Assembly: GCA_047600785.1 (NCBI GenBank) | Contig: JASGKH010000001.1 | Span: 1,550,001 to 1,614,000 of the forward strand | Source of the DNA: Breznakibacter sp047600785 | Lineage (GTDB): Bacteria; Bacteroidota; Bacteroidia; Bacteroidales; Marinilabiliaceae | Length of the DNA: 64,000 nucleotides | Direction: 5' to 3' | Part shown: positions 1-7,684 of the stretch, one piece after another | Position numbering within the stretch: position 1 is the first letter of the stretch | Layout: every line of letters starts with the position of its first letter | The notes under the pieces: generated by a model | The model's database searches: none | Told to the model about the DNA's origin: nothing | What the model saw: the letters and a program-made list of their open reading frames with translations, nothing else | Translations under genes and position numbers: made by a program

Positions 1-1
1 G

Positions 2-460
2 GGCAAGACCAGACCATATCAACTATTCGATGTGGAAGGGCTGAGAATTGGTGTCTTTGGCTTGGGGATTGAATTGACCGGTTTGGTCGATCCGTCGCGA
101 AGCAGCGGTACGGTATACTTAGACCCTATAAAAAAGGCCAATGAAGTTGCCGGCCATTTGAAAGAAGAGTTAGGTTGCAGGTATGTTATTTGTTTAAGCC
201 ATTTGGGCCTTGAATTTGACGAAGAAAAAGTGTGCGATAAGACATTGGCAAAAAATTGCCCGCATATCGATTTGATTTTGGGAGGCCATACCCATACGTT
301 CCTTCCCCAACCCATTGAAGTCGTGAACGGAGCCAAAACCATTGTCATCAACCAGGTAGGATGGGCGGGGGTTTGGCTTGGACGTTTGGATATCGAATTT
401 GATAAGAATACTCTCTCTGCCGGAAGGTGCCGTTTCAGTCATTACGACGTCGTTGGATAA
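2..460 (+). CDS. 5'-nucleotidase-type metallophosphatase, C-terminal part (5' end outside window)
   Basis: The gene enters from the left edge already in frame, so only about the last 152 residues are visible. The GGHTHTF motif near residue 90 is the metal-binding GGHTH block of the calcineurin-like metallophosphatase domain found in UshA/YfkN-type 5'-nucleotidases and cyclic-nucleotide phosphodiesterases. The preceding GLRIGVFGLG and ICLSHLGLEFDE segments are the usual core strands of that fold. The protein ends right after the metallophosphatase domain, with no 5'-nucleotidase C-terminal domain. In Bacteroidota the two domains are often encoded by neighbouring genes, so a partner may lie upstream. 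The substrate cannot be told from the fragment. The in-frame GTG at 32 is internal and not a start. Confidence 0.85.
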   Translation, partial: GKTRPYQLFDVEGLRIGVFGLGIELTGLVDPSRSSGTVYLDPIKKANEVAGHLKEELGCRYVICLSHLGLEFDEEKVCDKTLAKNCPHIDLILGGHTHTFLPQPIEVVNGAKTIVINQVGWAGVWLGRLDIEFDKNTLSAGRCRFSHYDVVG

Positions 461-579
461 TCTTCATCTAGAATACCACTTATGTGAAAATTCACGGGGC
501 AAGTCTATGGAACAACAGGCTAACGGATTTCTTTGTCCGTTTCGATATTATCGTACGGGAATTGTTCCTTTGGTGATTA

Positions 580-1050
580 TTATTCTACCGGTAACTGTCT
601 TTTGAACGATTCATCGAGGGATATGATTGTTTCTGTCGACGAGATTCCTTCTATCGGTTGAAGTTTGTCGTGCAATATCCGTTTCAGGTGTTCGTTGCTT
701 TTTGCGTAAATCTTTATAAAAATGGCATATTGCCCGGTGGTGTAATGGCATTCCACAATTTGGGGTATCTGTTCCAATATTTTTACCACTTCATCGAACA
801 AGCTGGCCTTTTTCAGGAAAATTCCGATGAATGCACAGGTATGATAACCGATCATTGCCGGGTTTAAAATAAATTCCGACCCTTTAATGATGCCTATGTT
901 TTGGAGTTTTTGGATGCGTTGGTGGATGGCAGCGCCCGACACATTGCATTCACGCGCTACTTCCAAAAAGGGGATACGGGCGTTTTGCGTAATGAGTTGA
1001 AGGATCTTTCGGTCCAGATTGTCCAATTGGGAATTGTTATCTTGATTCAC
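580..1050 (-). CDS. Lrp/AsnC family transcriptional regulator
   Basis: This 156-residue protein has the standard Lrp/AsnC length. Residues 8-60 form the winged helix-turn-helix (LDRKILQLI through AAIHQRIQKLQNIGIIKG), and residues 65-150 form the RAM/AsnC ligand-binding domain (GIFLKKAS, VVECHYTTGQYAIFIKIYA). Such proteins bind DNA as dimers or octamers and respond to amino acids or related metabolites. The ligand cannot be assigned. The gene stands alone, 54 bp downstream of the SET-domain gene on the same strand, and could be co-transcribed with it. The ATG at 1050 directly precedes a short Asn/Gln-rich tail and the HTH. Confidence 0.92.
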   Translation of the reverse strand: MNQDNNSQLDNLDRKILQLITQNARIPFLEVARECNVSGAAIHQRIQKLQNIGIIKGSEFILNPAMIGYHTCAFIGIFLKKASLFDEVVKILEQIPQIVECHYTTGQYAIFIKIYAKSNEHLKRILHDKLQPIEGISSTETIISLDESFKRQLPVE

Positions 1051-1104
1051 TGCGCGGTTGTTTTTGTGGGTTGAAAAAATCCACGTCGAATTTACGCAAA
1101 ATTT

Positions 1105-1701
1105 TCATTCCTCACGGCCTTCGTCGTACAAACACTCCATAACCGACACGAAAGGCGTTATTTTATTTGTCAGATCCTCAATGATTTGCTTGGTGTCGGC
1201 GGATAGCAGCTCCCAAAGAGGTTGGGGGACTTTGTCGATCTGCAGAATAGCTAAGGAAATCATTTCGTCCCACAATGGGGAAAAGGTTTTGAGGTCGTCG
1301 GGAAAAACCGTTTTTCGTGCATGCCCTTCGTCCAAAGGGGTAAATGGCTCGATAATGTTTAACGTCCCATAATCGTTGGTCAATTCGCCGCCTTTTGGAA
1401 TATCGCGAATTGCTATTTCAAAGCCATAAGGCGTAGTCATGCAATTGGGGAAAAAACTATGGTTGATGTATTTGGCGTTGTCCCAGCAAAAAATGTAGTT
1501 TCCTTTTCGGTTCCGGTACGAATAGGTCAATAATTTTTCCAATAATATGGGTGGATGGGCGTAAAAATCGGCGGGAAGGAATTCGCGGTCCAACGCATCT
1601 TTAACCCATACAATGGACCCTTTGGGAATAAATGTGGCGGTAAATATGCCGTTGCCGACAATCGGGTCGACAAAACGGAGCTCAGTGGCAGGATGTAACA
1701 T
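1105..1701 (-). CDS. SET domain-containing protein (putative protein-lysine methyltransferase)
   Basis: The 198-residue protein carries the diagnostic SET motifs. GNGIFTATFIPKGSIVW (residues about 17-33) matches the N-terminal GxG strand. YINHSFFPNC (about 77-86) matches the NHxxxPN motif that binds S-adenosylmethionine. GELTNDYG (about 105-112) matches the ELxxDY motif carrying the catalytic tyrosine. The last 80 residues are helical and without a recognised domain. SET proteins transfer methyl groups to lysine side chains; the bacterial substrates are mostly unknown. It starts 22 bp after pfkB and is probably co-transcribed with the dus-pfkB genes. There is no signal peptide, so it is cytoplasmic. 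Confidence 0.85.
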   Translation of the reverse strand: MLHPATELRFVDPIVGNGIFTATFIPKGSIVWVKDALDREFLPADFYAHPPILLEKLLTYSYRNRKGNYIFCWDNAKYINHSFFPNCMTTPYGFEIAIRDIPKGGELTNDYGTLNIIEPFTPLDEGHARKTVFPDDLKTFSPLWDEMISLAILQIDKVPQPLWELLSADTKQIIEDLTNKITPFVSVMECLYDEGREE

Positions 1702-1723
1702 TGGTTGTCGCTAACTATAAATA

Positions 1724-2695
1724 TCAATCTTCTTTTCCCCATTTCCACTCATAGTTCAGCTCGCTCTTTTTGAGCAGGAACGGCAAACGGTGGACAAACC
1801 CTTCGTCTACATAATTATCAGTGCTGAGGCAGACTGTTTTCGAAAACTCTTTGCCATACGCAATAATCTGCGTCCATGTATCAATGGAAAGTTCATCGAG
1901 GGATGATGGGGTAATGCCCATGTCGATGATGGCGTTGATGATGCCGGCATTAAAATTGTCACCGGCCCCAATGGTACTCAATGGCGAAATCGTGTCGACA
2001 TTGAAATGGCCGTTCGCGTTCGGTGCGATCAAATCAATGCCGTTGGCTCCGTTAGTCACCACGATGTTTGGGCAAAAACCACTTACGTTGGCCTTGATTT
2101 CCTGCACGTTTTTCGCGCCGAACAAGTTGACGAAATCCTCGTTGCTTCCTCTCACAATGCTTGAAAACATCATGTTCTCTTTGGCCATCCCGTCCAATTT
2201 GCCCTCCTTGGCATGTGAGTGCCTGAAATTGGGGTCATAAATAACGAGCGAGCCGGCGTTCTTGGCCATTTGCAGAAGGCTGGTCGTAAACTCCCTTATC
2301 TCATGGTTGATGGCGTGGAACGAACCGAACATTATCACGTCGTTGGGGGTAAGACTGTTGGGGAGGTTGATGGCCCTTTGGGACGGATAGGGCTTATAAA
2401 ATTCGTAGGACGCATCATTTTGTGCATTTAAAAAAGCTAATGCCAAAGGGGTTTGTCCGTTGGCATACCGGGTCACGTAACGTTGCCCTACCTTATTGGC
2501 CTGAAGGAATTCGATAACGAGATCGCCAATGGCATCGTCACCGATCTCGGAAATAAAATGAACGTCATGGCCAGTACGTGCCAATGAGACCATGGTGTTA
2601 AGGACACTCCCACCGGCCTTTGCCGTAATGGGTTGCGTGCCCTTAAAGGTAATGTCGAGCACCGTTTCGCCAATTCCAAAAATTCTCCTGTCCAT
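1724..2695 (-). CDS. PfkB family carbohydrate kinase (fructokinase/ribokinase-like)
   Basis: The 323-residue protein begins with the PfkB N-terminal glycine motif (GIGETVLDI, then AGGSVLNTMVSLARTG) and has the C-terminal signature STIGAGDNFNAGI. In that signature the Asp is the catalytic base and the GAGD loop is the anion hole. The family phosphorylates sugars or nucleosides with ATP; fructokinase is a common annotation but the substrate is not fixed by sequence. The frame stays open 15 codons further upstream, into the end of dus, but the ATG at 2695 is the start that puts the first strand at the usual place. It follows dus by 14 bp, so the two are probably one transcript. Confidence 0.9.
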   Translation of the reverse strand: MDRRIFGIGETVLDITFKGTQPITAKAGGSVLNTMVSLARTGHDVHFISEIGDDAIGDLVIEFLQANKVGQRYVTRYANGQTPLALAFLNAQNDASYEFYKPYPSQRAINLPNSLTPNDVIMFGSFHAINHEIREFTTSLLQMAKNAGSLVIYDPNFRHSHAKEGKLDGMAKENMMFSSIVRGSNEDFVNLFGAKNVQEIKANVSGFCPNIVVTNGANGIDLIAPNANGHFNVDTISPLSTIGAGDNFNAGIINAIIDMGITPSSLDELSIDTWTQIIAYGKEFSKTVCLSTDNYVDEGFVHRLPFLLKKSELNYEWKWGKED

Positions 2696-2709
2696 TCTGA
2701 TTTTGTGTT

Positions 2710-3672
2710 TTAAGATTCTGATACCGGTATCCCAACCCAATCTCTTTTTAACAGTTGTTCCACCAGTGCGGGGTAGCTATCCAACGACCTCTCTTTTGTA
2801 AGGGATCGGTACCAGCGCTTGCCTCCGTCAATCTGGCCACAAACATAAAACCAAAAGGCATGGAACAAATTTCGCCGGATATTGACATCGTTCACGTTTT
2901 CCGTAACCAAAATATGGAATTTTTGATGAAATTCTTTTAGTTGGGACATATTTCCTTGATTGACCGGTATGTTTTTCAACATATTGGGAAGCCAGGGATT
3001 CCCGAGCCATCCGCGTCCTACCATCACGCAGCTTATGTTCGGGACGTGAGCCTTTAAATGGGCCAGATGCGCCGCCGACTCTATATTGCCGTTGGCCACC
3101 ATCCGATGGGTTAACGTATTGGCAATGCGCGCAAATTCGTCCCAATCGGGAACACCTTTATATTGTTGTCTGGCCGTGCGGGGATGTACGATGACCTCGA
3201 GGAGCGGGTGATCGTTCAATACAGGTGCCAACTTTTCCCATTCATGGGCATCTTCAACACCAAGCCGCATTTTTACCGACAAAAGGCAGTCGGGCATTTG
3301 GTTAAAAAAAGAGGTCAGCATTTTGTCAAGCATCTTGGGCGACTGAATAAGACCGCTGCCCAACCCTTTTCGCCATATGGGGGGATGCGGACATCCCATG
3401 TTCAGATTTATTTCACGGAAACCCAAATCATTGGCCGTTTTTGCAAAACGGACCAAGTGCAAAGATTCGTTGGTGAGTATCTGGGGAACCACGTACATGC
3501 TCCTGTTCAGATGCAGGTCCAGCTCTGGAAATAGTTTTGGGACAAATTCTTCTGTTTTGGCAAGTTCGAAAAAAGGGGTAAAATATTTGTCGAACCTGCC
3601 AATGCATTCATGAAAAGCAGCACGGTAAAATACTGTGGTGTAGCTCTGGAGGGGGGCCGAATAAAGTTGCAT
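2710..3672 (-). CDS. tRNA-dihydrouridine synthase
   Basis: This 320-residue TIM-barrel flavoprotein reduces uridine to dihydrouridine in tRNA D-loops with FMN and NADPH. The N-terminal APLQ segment starts the first barrel strand. INLNMGCPHP (about residues 90-99) contains the conserved catalytic Cys. VIVHPRTARQQYKG and VANGNIES are the later FMN/phosphate motifs, and MVGRGWLGNPWL is the last strand. It belongs to the DusA/B/C superfamily, but the subfamily and target position are uncertain. It is the first gene of the dus-pfkB-SET cluster and is preceded by a good Bacteroidota promoter. The ATG at 3672 is the only sensible start. Confidence 0.9.
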   Translation of the reverse strand: MQLYSAPLQSYTTVFYRAAFHECIGRFDKYFTPFFELAKTEEFVPKLFPELDLHLNRSMYVVPQILTNESLHLVRFAKTANDLGFREINLNMGCPHPPIWRKGLGSGLIQSPKMLDKMLTSFFNQMPDCLLSVKMRLGVEDAHEWEKLAPVLNDHPLLEVIVHPRTARQQYKGVPDWDEFARIANTLTHRMVANGNIESAAHLAHLKAHVPNISCVMVGRGWLGNPWLPNMLKNIPVNQGNMSQLKEFHQKFHILVTENVNDVNIRRNLFHAFWFYVCGQIDGGKRWYRSLTKERSLDSYPALVEQLLKRDWVGIPVSES

Positions 3673-3739
3673 TGGTGGATGGTTTTTACATTCCGTTGGA
3701 ATGGGACGGTATCATGGCTCGCAATTGCACGTGGCCTGG

Positions 3740-3768
3740 CAAATATACAGTAACTTTCTGTCCACAAA
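3740..3768 (-). promoter_or_regulatory. Promoter of the dus-pfkB-SET cluster
   Basis: On the minus strand a TATATTTG (-7, 3740-3747) is preceded 17 bp upstream by TTTG (-33, 3765-3768). This fits the Bacteroidota primary sigma factor consensus TTTG-N19-TAnnTTTG, with slightly short spacing. It lies about 65 bp upstream of the dus start. Confidence 0.65.
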
Positions 3769-3846
3769 GAATCCAGAAAATAAGATGTTGATTAGTCCCC
3801 AAGGTTAAATAGTTAATAGCTTTGGGGACATTCGGGTACTTTCCCC

Positions 3847-3875
3847 TTGCTCTTTTTTATTTTTGTGTACTTTTG
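3847..3875 (+). promoter_or_regulatory. Promoter of the methyltransferase gene
   Basis: TACTTTTG (3868-3875) is a full match to the -7 consensus TAnnTTTG, with TTG at 3847-3849 as a possible -33 element 18 bp upstream. The ATG of the next gene is only 10 bp after the -7 box, so the 5' UTR should be a few bases at most. Confidence 0.6.
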
Positions 3876-3885
3876 CAAACAAAAA

Positions 3886-4599
3886 ATGAAAAACCTCCAC
3901 GACGACATCATGGGTTTGGCTTGTGCCGACTATTTGGCCGGACAGCGAAACGCCAAAATCAAGGTGGTGTCCAACATTGTCGAGGATGATTATATTCCGG
4001 CATCATACCTTTTTAGGGATTATGCCCAAATGCCTGCCATTGAGCAGACTGCATTAAAATTGTGCAAAGGACAAACCCTCGACGTGGGCGCCGGGGCGGG
4101 CAGTCATGCTCTTTGGCTGCAACTGAACGATGTGGGGGTTACCGCTTTGGAGGTCAGTCCCGGGTTATGTGCAGTGATGCGCCAGCGTGGCGTAAGCCAT
4201 GTGGTAAATGACGATTTTTTTCAATACCAACCGAACCAGTTATTCGATACCGTTTTAATGATGATGAACGGCATTGGCATTGCCGGGAACCTGGAGGGGG
4301 TGTCACGTTTGCTGGCCAAATCGAAAAGGTTGTTGGCCCCCGAAGGCCAATTGCTGGTGGATAGTTGCGACATTGCTTATTTATTCGATGACCCACAAAC
4401 GGAACATTTGCCCGAAACGCTCGATCACTACTATGGAGAGATCCGTTACCAAATGTGTTACAAACAATACCGGGGCAAACGGTTCGGGTGGCTGTTCGTC
4501 GATGCCAAAATGTTGTCGGCCCAAGCTAATATGCATGGTTTGAAGTGTGACGTGCTGGAAGAAGGAACCAACGGTGAATTCCTAGCAAAATTGTATTAG
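3886..4599 (+). CDS. Class I SAM-dependent methyltransferase
   Basis: The 237-residue protein has a Rossmann methyltransferase core: LDVGAGAGSHAL (about residues 63-74) is the SAM-binding motif I, and VTALEVSPGL is motif II with the acidic ribose-binding residue. FDTVLMMMNGIGI and LLVDSCDIAYL are later strands. The C-terminal part has an insert and a beta strand resembling small-molecule methyltransferases. The substrate is unknown. The ATG at 3886 is preferred because the -7 element ends at 3875. An upstream in-frame TTG at 3847 would lie in the promoter. The gene is monocistronic. Confidence 0.82.
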   Translation: MKNLHDDIMGLACADYLAGQRNAKIKVVSNIVEDDYIPASYLFRDYAQMPAIEQTALKLCKGQTLDVGAGAGSHALWLQLNDVGVTALEVSPGLCAVMRQRGVSHVVNDDFFQYQPNQLFDTVLMMMNGIGIAGNLEGVSRLLAKSKRLLAPEGQLLVDSCDIAYLFDDPQTEHLPETLDHYYGEIRYQMCYKQYRGKRFGWLFVDAKMLSAQANMHGLKCDVLEEGTNGEFLAKLY

Positions 4600-4640
4600 T
4601 CAATAATCGGGCGGTGTTAGTCAATTAGATAGATAGTTTA

Positions 4641-4671
4641 TTGGAATATTAGCACGTGAGGGATATTTTTG
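4641..4671 (+). promoter_or_regulatory. Promoter of the first Ig-like T9SS gene
   Basis: TTG (4641-4643) and TATTTTTG (4664-4671) are separated by 20 bp, a close fit to the Bacteroidota -33/-7 arrangement. The predicted 5' UTR is about 50 bases. Confidence 0.65.
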
Positions 4672-4729
4672 CGGCAACCTTAATTTAATATTAAGCGTTA
4701 AAGGGAACAAAGATTTAAAAACTAGGGTT

Positions 4730-7390
4730 ATGAAGAAGCAATACTGTATCGGTATTCTGGTATTTCTTATGCAATTTTTTTCGTTTGTAGGGTGGGGACA
4801 GGCTCCTATTTTGCTTAACACCTCACCTGGAGATGATGTAATTGACGTGGCTGTGAACACCTCCTTGGTTTTTACATTTGATAAGCCTGTTCGGATCAAT
4901 AATACGGCTCCTTCTTCTGCCAATCAATTTATAAGATTGTATGATGCGGATGGTAATTCGATCGCATATGTAAGACTTGCAAGAACAACAGGTATAATTA
5001 CCACTGTGGGCTGTTCTATTAATATTTCTAAGACAGTCTCATCGACCACTGTGATCATTACGTTAGAAAATACACTTGACGAATATGCCGATTATTATGT
5101 GACAGTAATGGAAGGCATGCTAGAAGCAACAACAGGAGAAGACTTTGCAGGATTTATAGATACCGACACATGGAATTTCACTACAGGTTCTGCAGTGCCC
5201 ACACCATCCATTTCAACGTATTCACCTACGCAAGGAGCCACTGGAGTTGCCCTGACAGGTTCCCTTCAGCTTACATTCAACCAAAATATTTCAAAAGGAT
5301 CCGGCTACTTAAACATTATGAATAGCTCTGGTGACGTGTTTCAAACGCTATCAGTATCCAGTCCGAATGTTACAGTCAGTGGGCAAACCTTGACAATTAA
5401 CCATAATGCCTTTGCCGAGGATATGGAGTATTACGTGTTGATAGATGCAGGATTCGTGAAATCTTCCTCAACTTCTGCAAATTTTGGAGGAATTCTTGGC
5501 ACGTCGGGATGGCGTTTCAAAACCCTTGATCTGGCACCGACTGTTTCGTTCAGCCCGGTCAGCGGTACCAATGGCCTGTCGTTGTATCCGTCTATTACAG
5601 TGACGTTTTCAAAGGCGGCTTATCTCAATGGTACAATCTTGGGCACAAGCAATGTGAAAAACTTGATAAAGTCAATTGTGGCATCCGACGGAACTTCGTT
5701 AGGCTCGAACGATTATGATGTGTCAGTCAATTCATCAGCCACAAGTGTGGGTATTTTTGTCCGTAATAGACTAAATTCAAACGTAACTTATACAATTACC
5801 CTCAATAAAGTACAAAGTGTGAACGGCACAGAGCAAAGCAGTGGATCGCAAATGTCGTTTTCAACCGCCACATACAATGTGTGGGCCGGGAGCAGTGCCC
5901 ATTATAACGATTGGACCAATAGCGCAAACTGGGTCAATGGTTACAATGCCGCTGCCAATGTGTTGATTACCGATGGAACTACTTATTATCCTGTCATTAC
6001 AGGAAGCGTTTCTGCGAATACGCTTATTATGGAGCCAGGGGCACAATTGACCATCAATTCAGGAGCCACGCTAACCGTGACCAATTTTGAGATGGTTGCC
6101 GATAACGGAGAATATGGACAGCCGTCGTTTATCAATAACGGGACCTTGAATGCAAGTAATATAAGAATAAGGCAAAGGGTATCGGATTACGCCCTCGATT
6201 ACTTTTTTGCGAGTCCGCTGCAGCAAACAGCTATTGTGTCAGCAGAAGGACTTTTGAAAAGAGTATACGATCCTTACAAATGGCAGCAAATTGATCTTTC
6301 CTCTGGATTAGTGCCAGGACAAGGGTATTTGAGTTATAATACTACAGGAACCGAGCTAATAGTGGAAGGTACCGCGTTTAATTCTTCGAATGTAGGAATA
6401 CAAACCATTCGATCGGCGACGAGTTATGGATGGCATTTGGCTGGGAACCCATTTCCATCGGCCATTCGGTGGGGCGATTTACAAAAGACTAATTTGAAAA
6501 ATCACTTTTACATTCGTTTAAATGAGAGACTGAGTTATGGTATTTTTAATGGAGAAACTGGGGTTGGTGCGAATCTTCTTGACGATCAGGATGAGTTGAT
6601 CCCTCCTTTTCATGCGTTTTATGTACAAACAGCTCTAGAGCAATCAACAGGGGCGCTTATCATACCTACTGCTTCACGGGTGCATGCGACAGGGAATTAT
6701 TTAAAATCTACAACAATCGATCCAAGCGTAGTGGTGAAATTGGTTGCCAAAGCAGGAAATTATAAAGACGAAACAGCATTAGTTTTTAAAGAAACAGGTT
6801 CTTTAGCTTCACTCGATAGCGATTCTGAGAAGTTATTAAGTACTAGTAATTCGGTTATTGACTTGTTTACATTGGCAAGCAATGGGACTCGGGTAGGGAT
6901 TAAGTTATTGCCTGAGCTTAGTGGTGAATCTTTGGTCGTGCCTCTTGGGTTCGATGCTCCTTATGTGGGAACGTTCTCAATTGGAATATCTTCAGAGAAA
7001 AATTTTCCTTCAAATTATCAGGTAATGTTAGATGACAATGGTACTTTGATCGATTTGACAAATGGCGACTATGAGTTTTCTGTGATTGCAAAAGGAGTAA
7101 ACTCTACGAGATTTAAATTGCGTTTGGTTCCACAGCAGGCCACAGCAGTGGAAAATACGTCAGGCGAAAAAATACGGGTTTATCCTATAGGAGATAAGAT
7201 ATTCGCTAAAGGTAGTAGTTTAGAAAAAAGTACTTATCAATTATTTGATATTTCTGGTAAGTTATTGGAGAATGGGAGAGCTATCATTTTGTCTTCTGAT
7301 GGAGCTTCCGTTCCGTTTCCTGGGGTTTATTTACTGAAAATTGATTTGGAAGGAAATGCAACGACATATAAAGTACTTCGGCAGAATTGA
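4730..7390 (+). CDS. Secreted Ig-like (Big_5-type) repeat protein with T9SS sorting domain
   Basis: The protein has 886 residues. Residues 1-24 form a Sec signal peptide. Three bacterial Ig-like domains of the Big_5 kind follow (about 25-145, 158-268 and 270-382); each opens with a P-x-(D/N)-G-A/V-x-(V/L) strand and ends with W-x-F-x-T or a similar edge. Residues about 385-690 form a conserved block of beta strands and helices (YNVWAG, LIMEPGAQLTINSGATLTV, GWHLAGNPFPSAI). The last 75 residues (RVYPIGDKIF, YQLFDISGKLLENG, GVYLLKIDL) form a type A T9SS sorting domain. The protein should cross the outer membrane by type IX secretion and end up on the surface or released. It is paralogous to the next gene. 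The molecular function is unknown; adhesion or matrix roles are only guesses. Confidence 0.88.
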   Translation: MKKQYCIGILVFLMQFFSFVGWGQAPILLNTSPGDDVIDVAVNTSLVFTFDKPVRINNTAPSSANQFIRLYDADGNSIAYVRLARTTGIITTVGCSINISKTVSSTTVIITLENTLDEYADYYVTVMEGMLEATTGEDFAGFIDTDTWNFTTGSAVPTPSISTYSPTQGATGVALTGSLQLTFNQNISKGSGYLNIMNSSGDVFQTLSVSSPNVTVSGQTLTINHNAFAEDMEYYVLIDAGFVKSSSTSANFGGILGTSGWRFKTLDLAPTVSFSPVSGTNGLSLYPSITVTFSKAAYLNGTILGTSNVKNLIKSIVASDGTSLGSNDYDVSVNSSATSVGIFVRNRLNSNVTYTITLNKVQSVNGTEQSSGSQMSFSTATYNVWAGSSAHYNDWTNSANWVNGYNAAANVLITDGTTYYPVITGSVSANTLIMEPGAQLTINSGATLTVTNFEMVADNGEYGQPSFINNGTLNASNIRIRQRVSDYALDYFFASPLQQTAIVSAEGLLKRVYDPYKWQQIDLSSGLVPGQGYLSYNTTGTELIVEGTAFNSSNVGIQTIRSATSYGWHLAGNPFPSAIRWGDLQKTNLKNHFYIRLNERLSYGIFNGETGVGANLLDDQDELIPPFHAFYVQTALEQSTGALIIPTASRVHATGNYLKSTTIDPSVVVKLVAKAGNYKDETALVFKETGSLASLDSDSEKLLSTSNSVIDLFTLASNGTRVGIKLLPELSGESLVVPLGFDAPYVGTFSIGISSEKNFPSNYQVMLDDNGTLIDLTNGDYEFSVIAKGVNSTRFKLRLVPQQATAVENTSGEKIRVYPIGDKIFAKGSSLEKSTYQLFDISGKLLENGRAIILSSDGASVPFPGVYLLKIDLEGNATTYKVLRQN

Positions 7391-7439
7391 AGATTTAGTA
7401 TTCAGATGGAGTAAAGAAGAGAATTAACAAGATTTTATT

Positions 7440-7479
7440 AAAGCCCAAAGGTCTCAAATATGTTGCCTTTGGGCTTTTT
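7440..7479 (+). terminator. Intrinsic terminator after the first T9SS gene
   Basis: AAGCCCAAAGG (7441-7451) pairs perfectly with CCTTTGGGCTT (7466-7476) across a 14-base loop, followed by a T run. This separates the two paralogous genes into two transcription units. Confidence 0.8.
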
Positions 7480-7684
7480 AATTGTTCTTCATTTGTGGGT
7501 AGTTATTTCATGTTTCTTGTCTTTAAATTATAGAAGATTCTATGAATGTAGTATGTCCTTGTGCATAGCTAATTGAAGTTAGGGATGTTTCATATGGTCT
7601 TGTGGAATAGTTAATTCGTTTCTCTATATGGTAACCTATCTAAATTTCTTACGTTAAAAAAATCAACATTCAACCTTAAAAATT

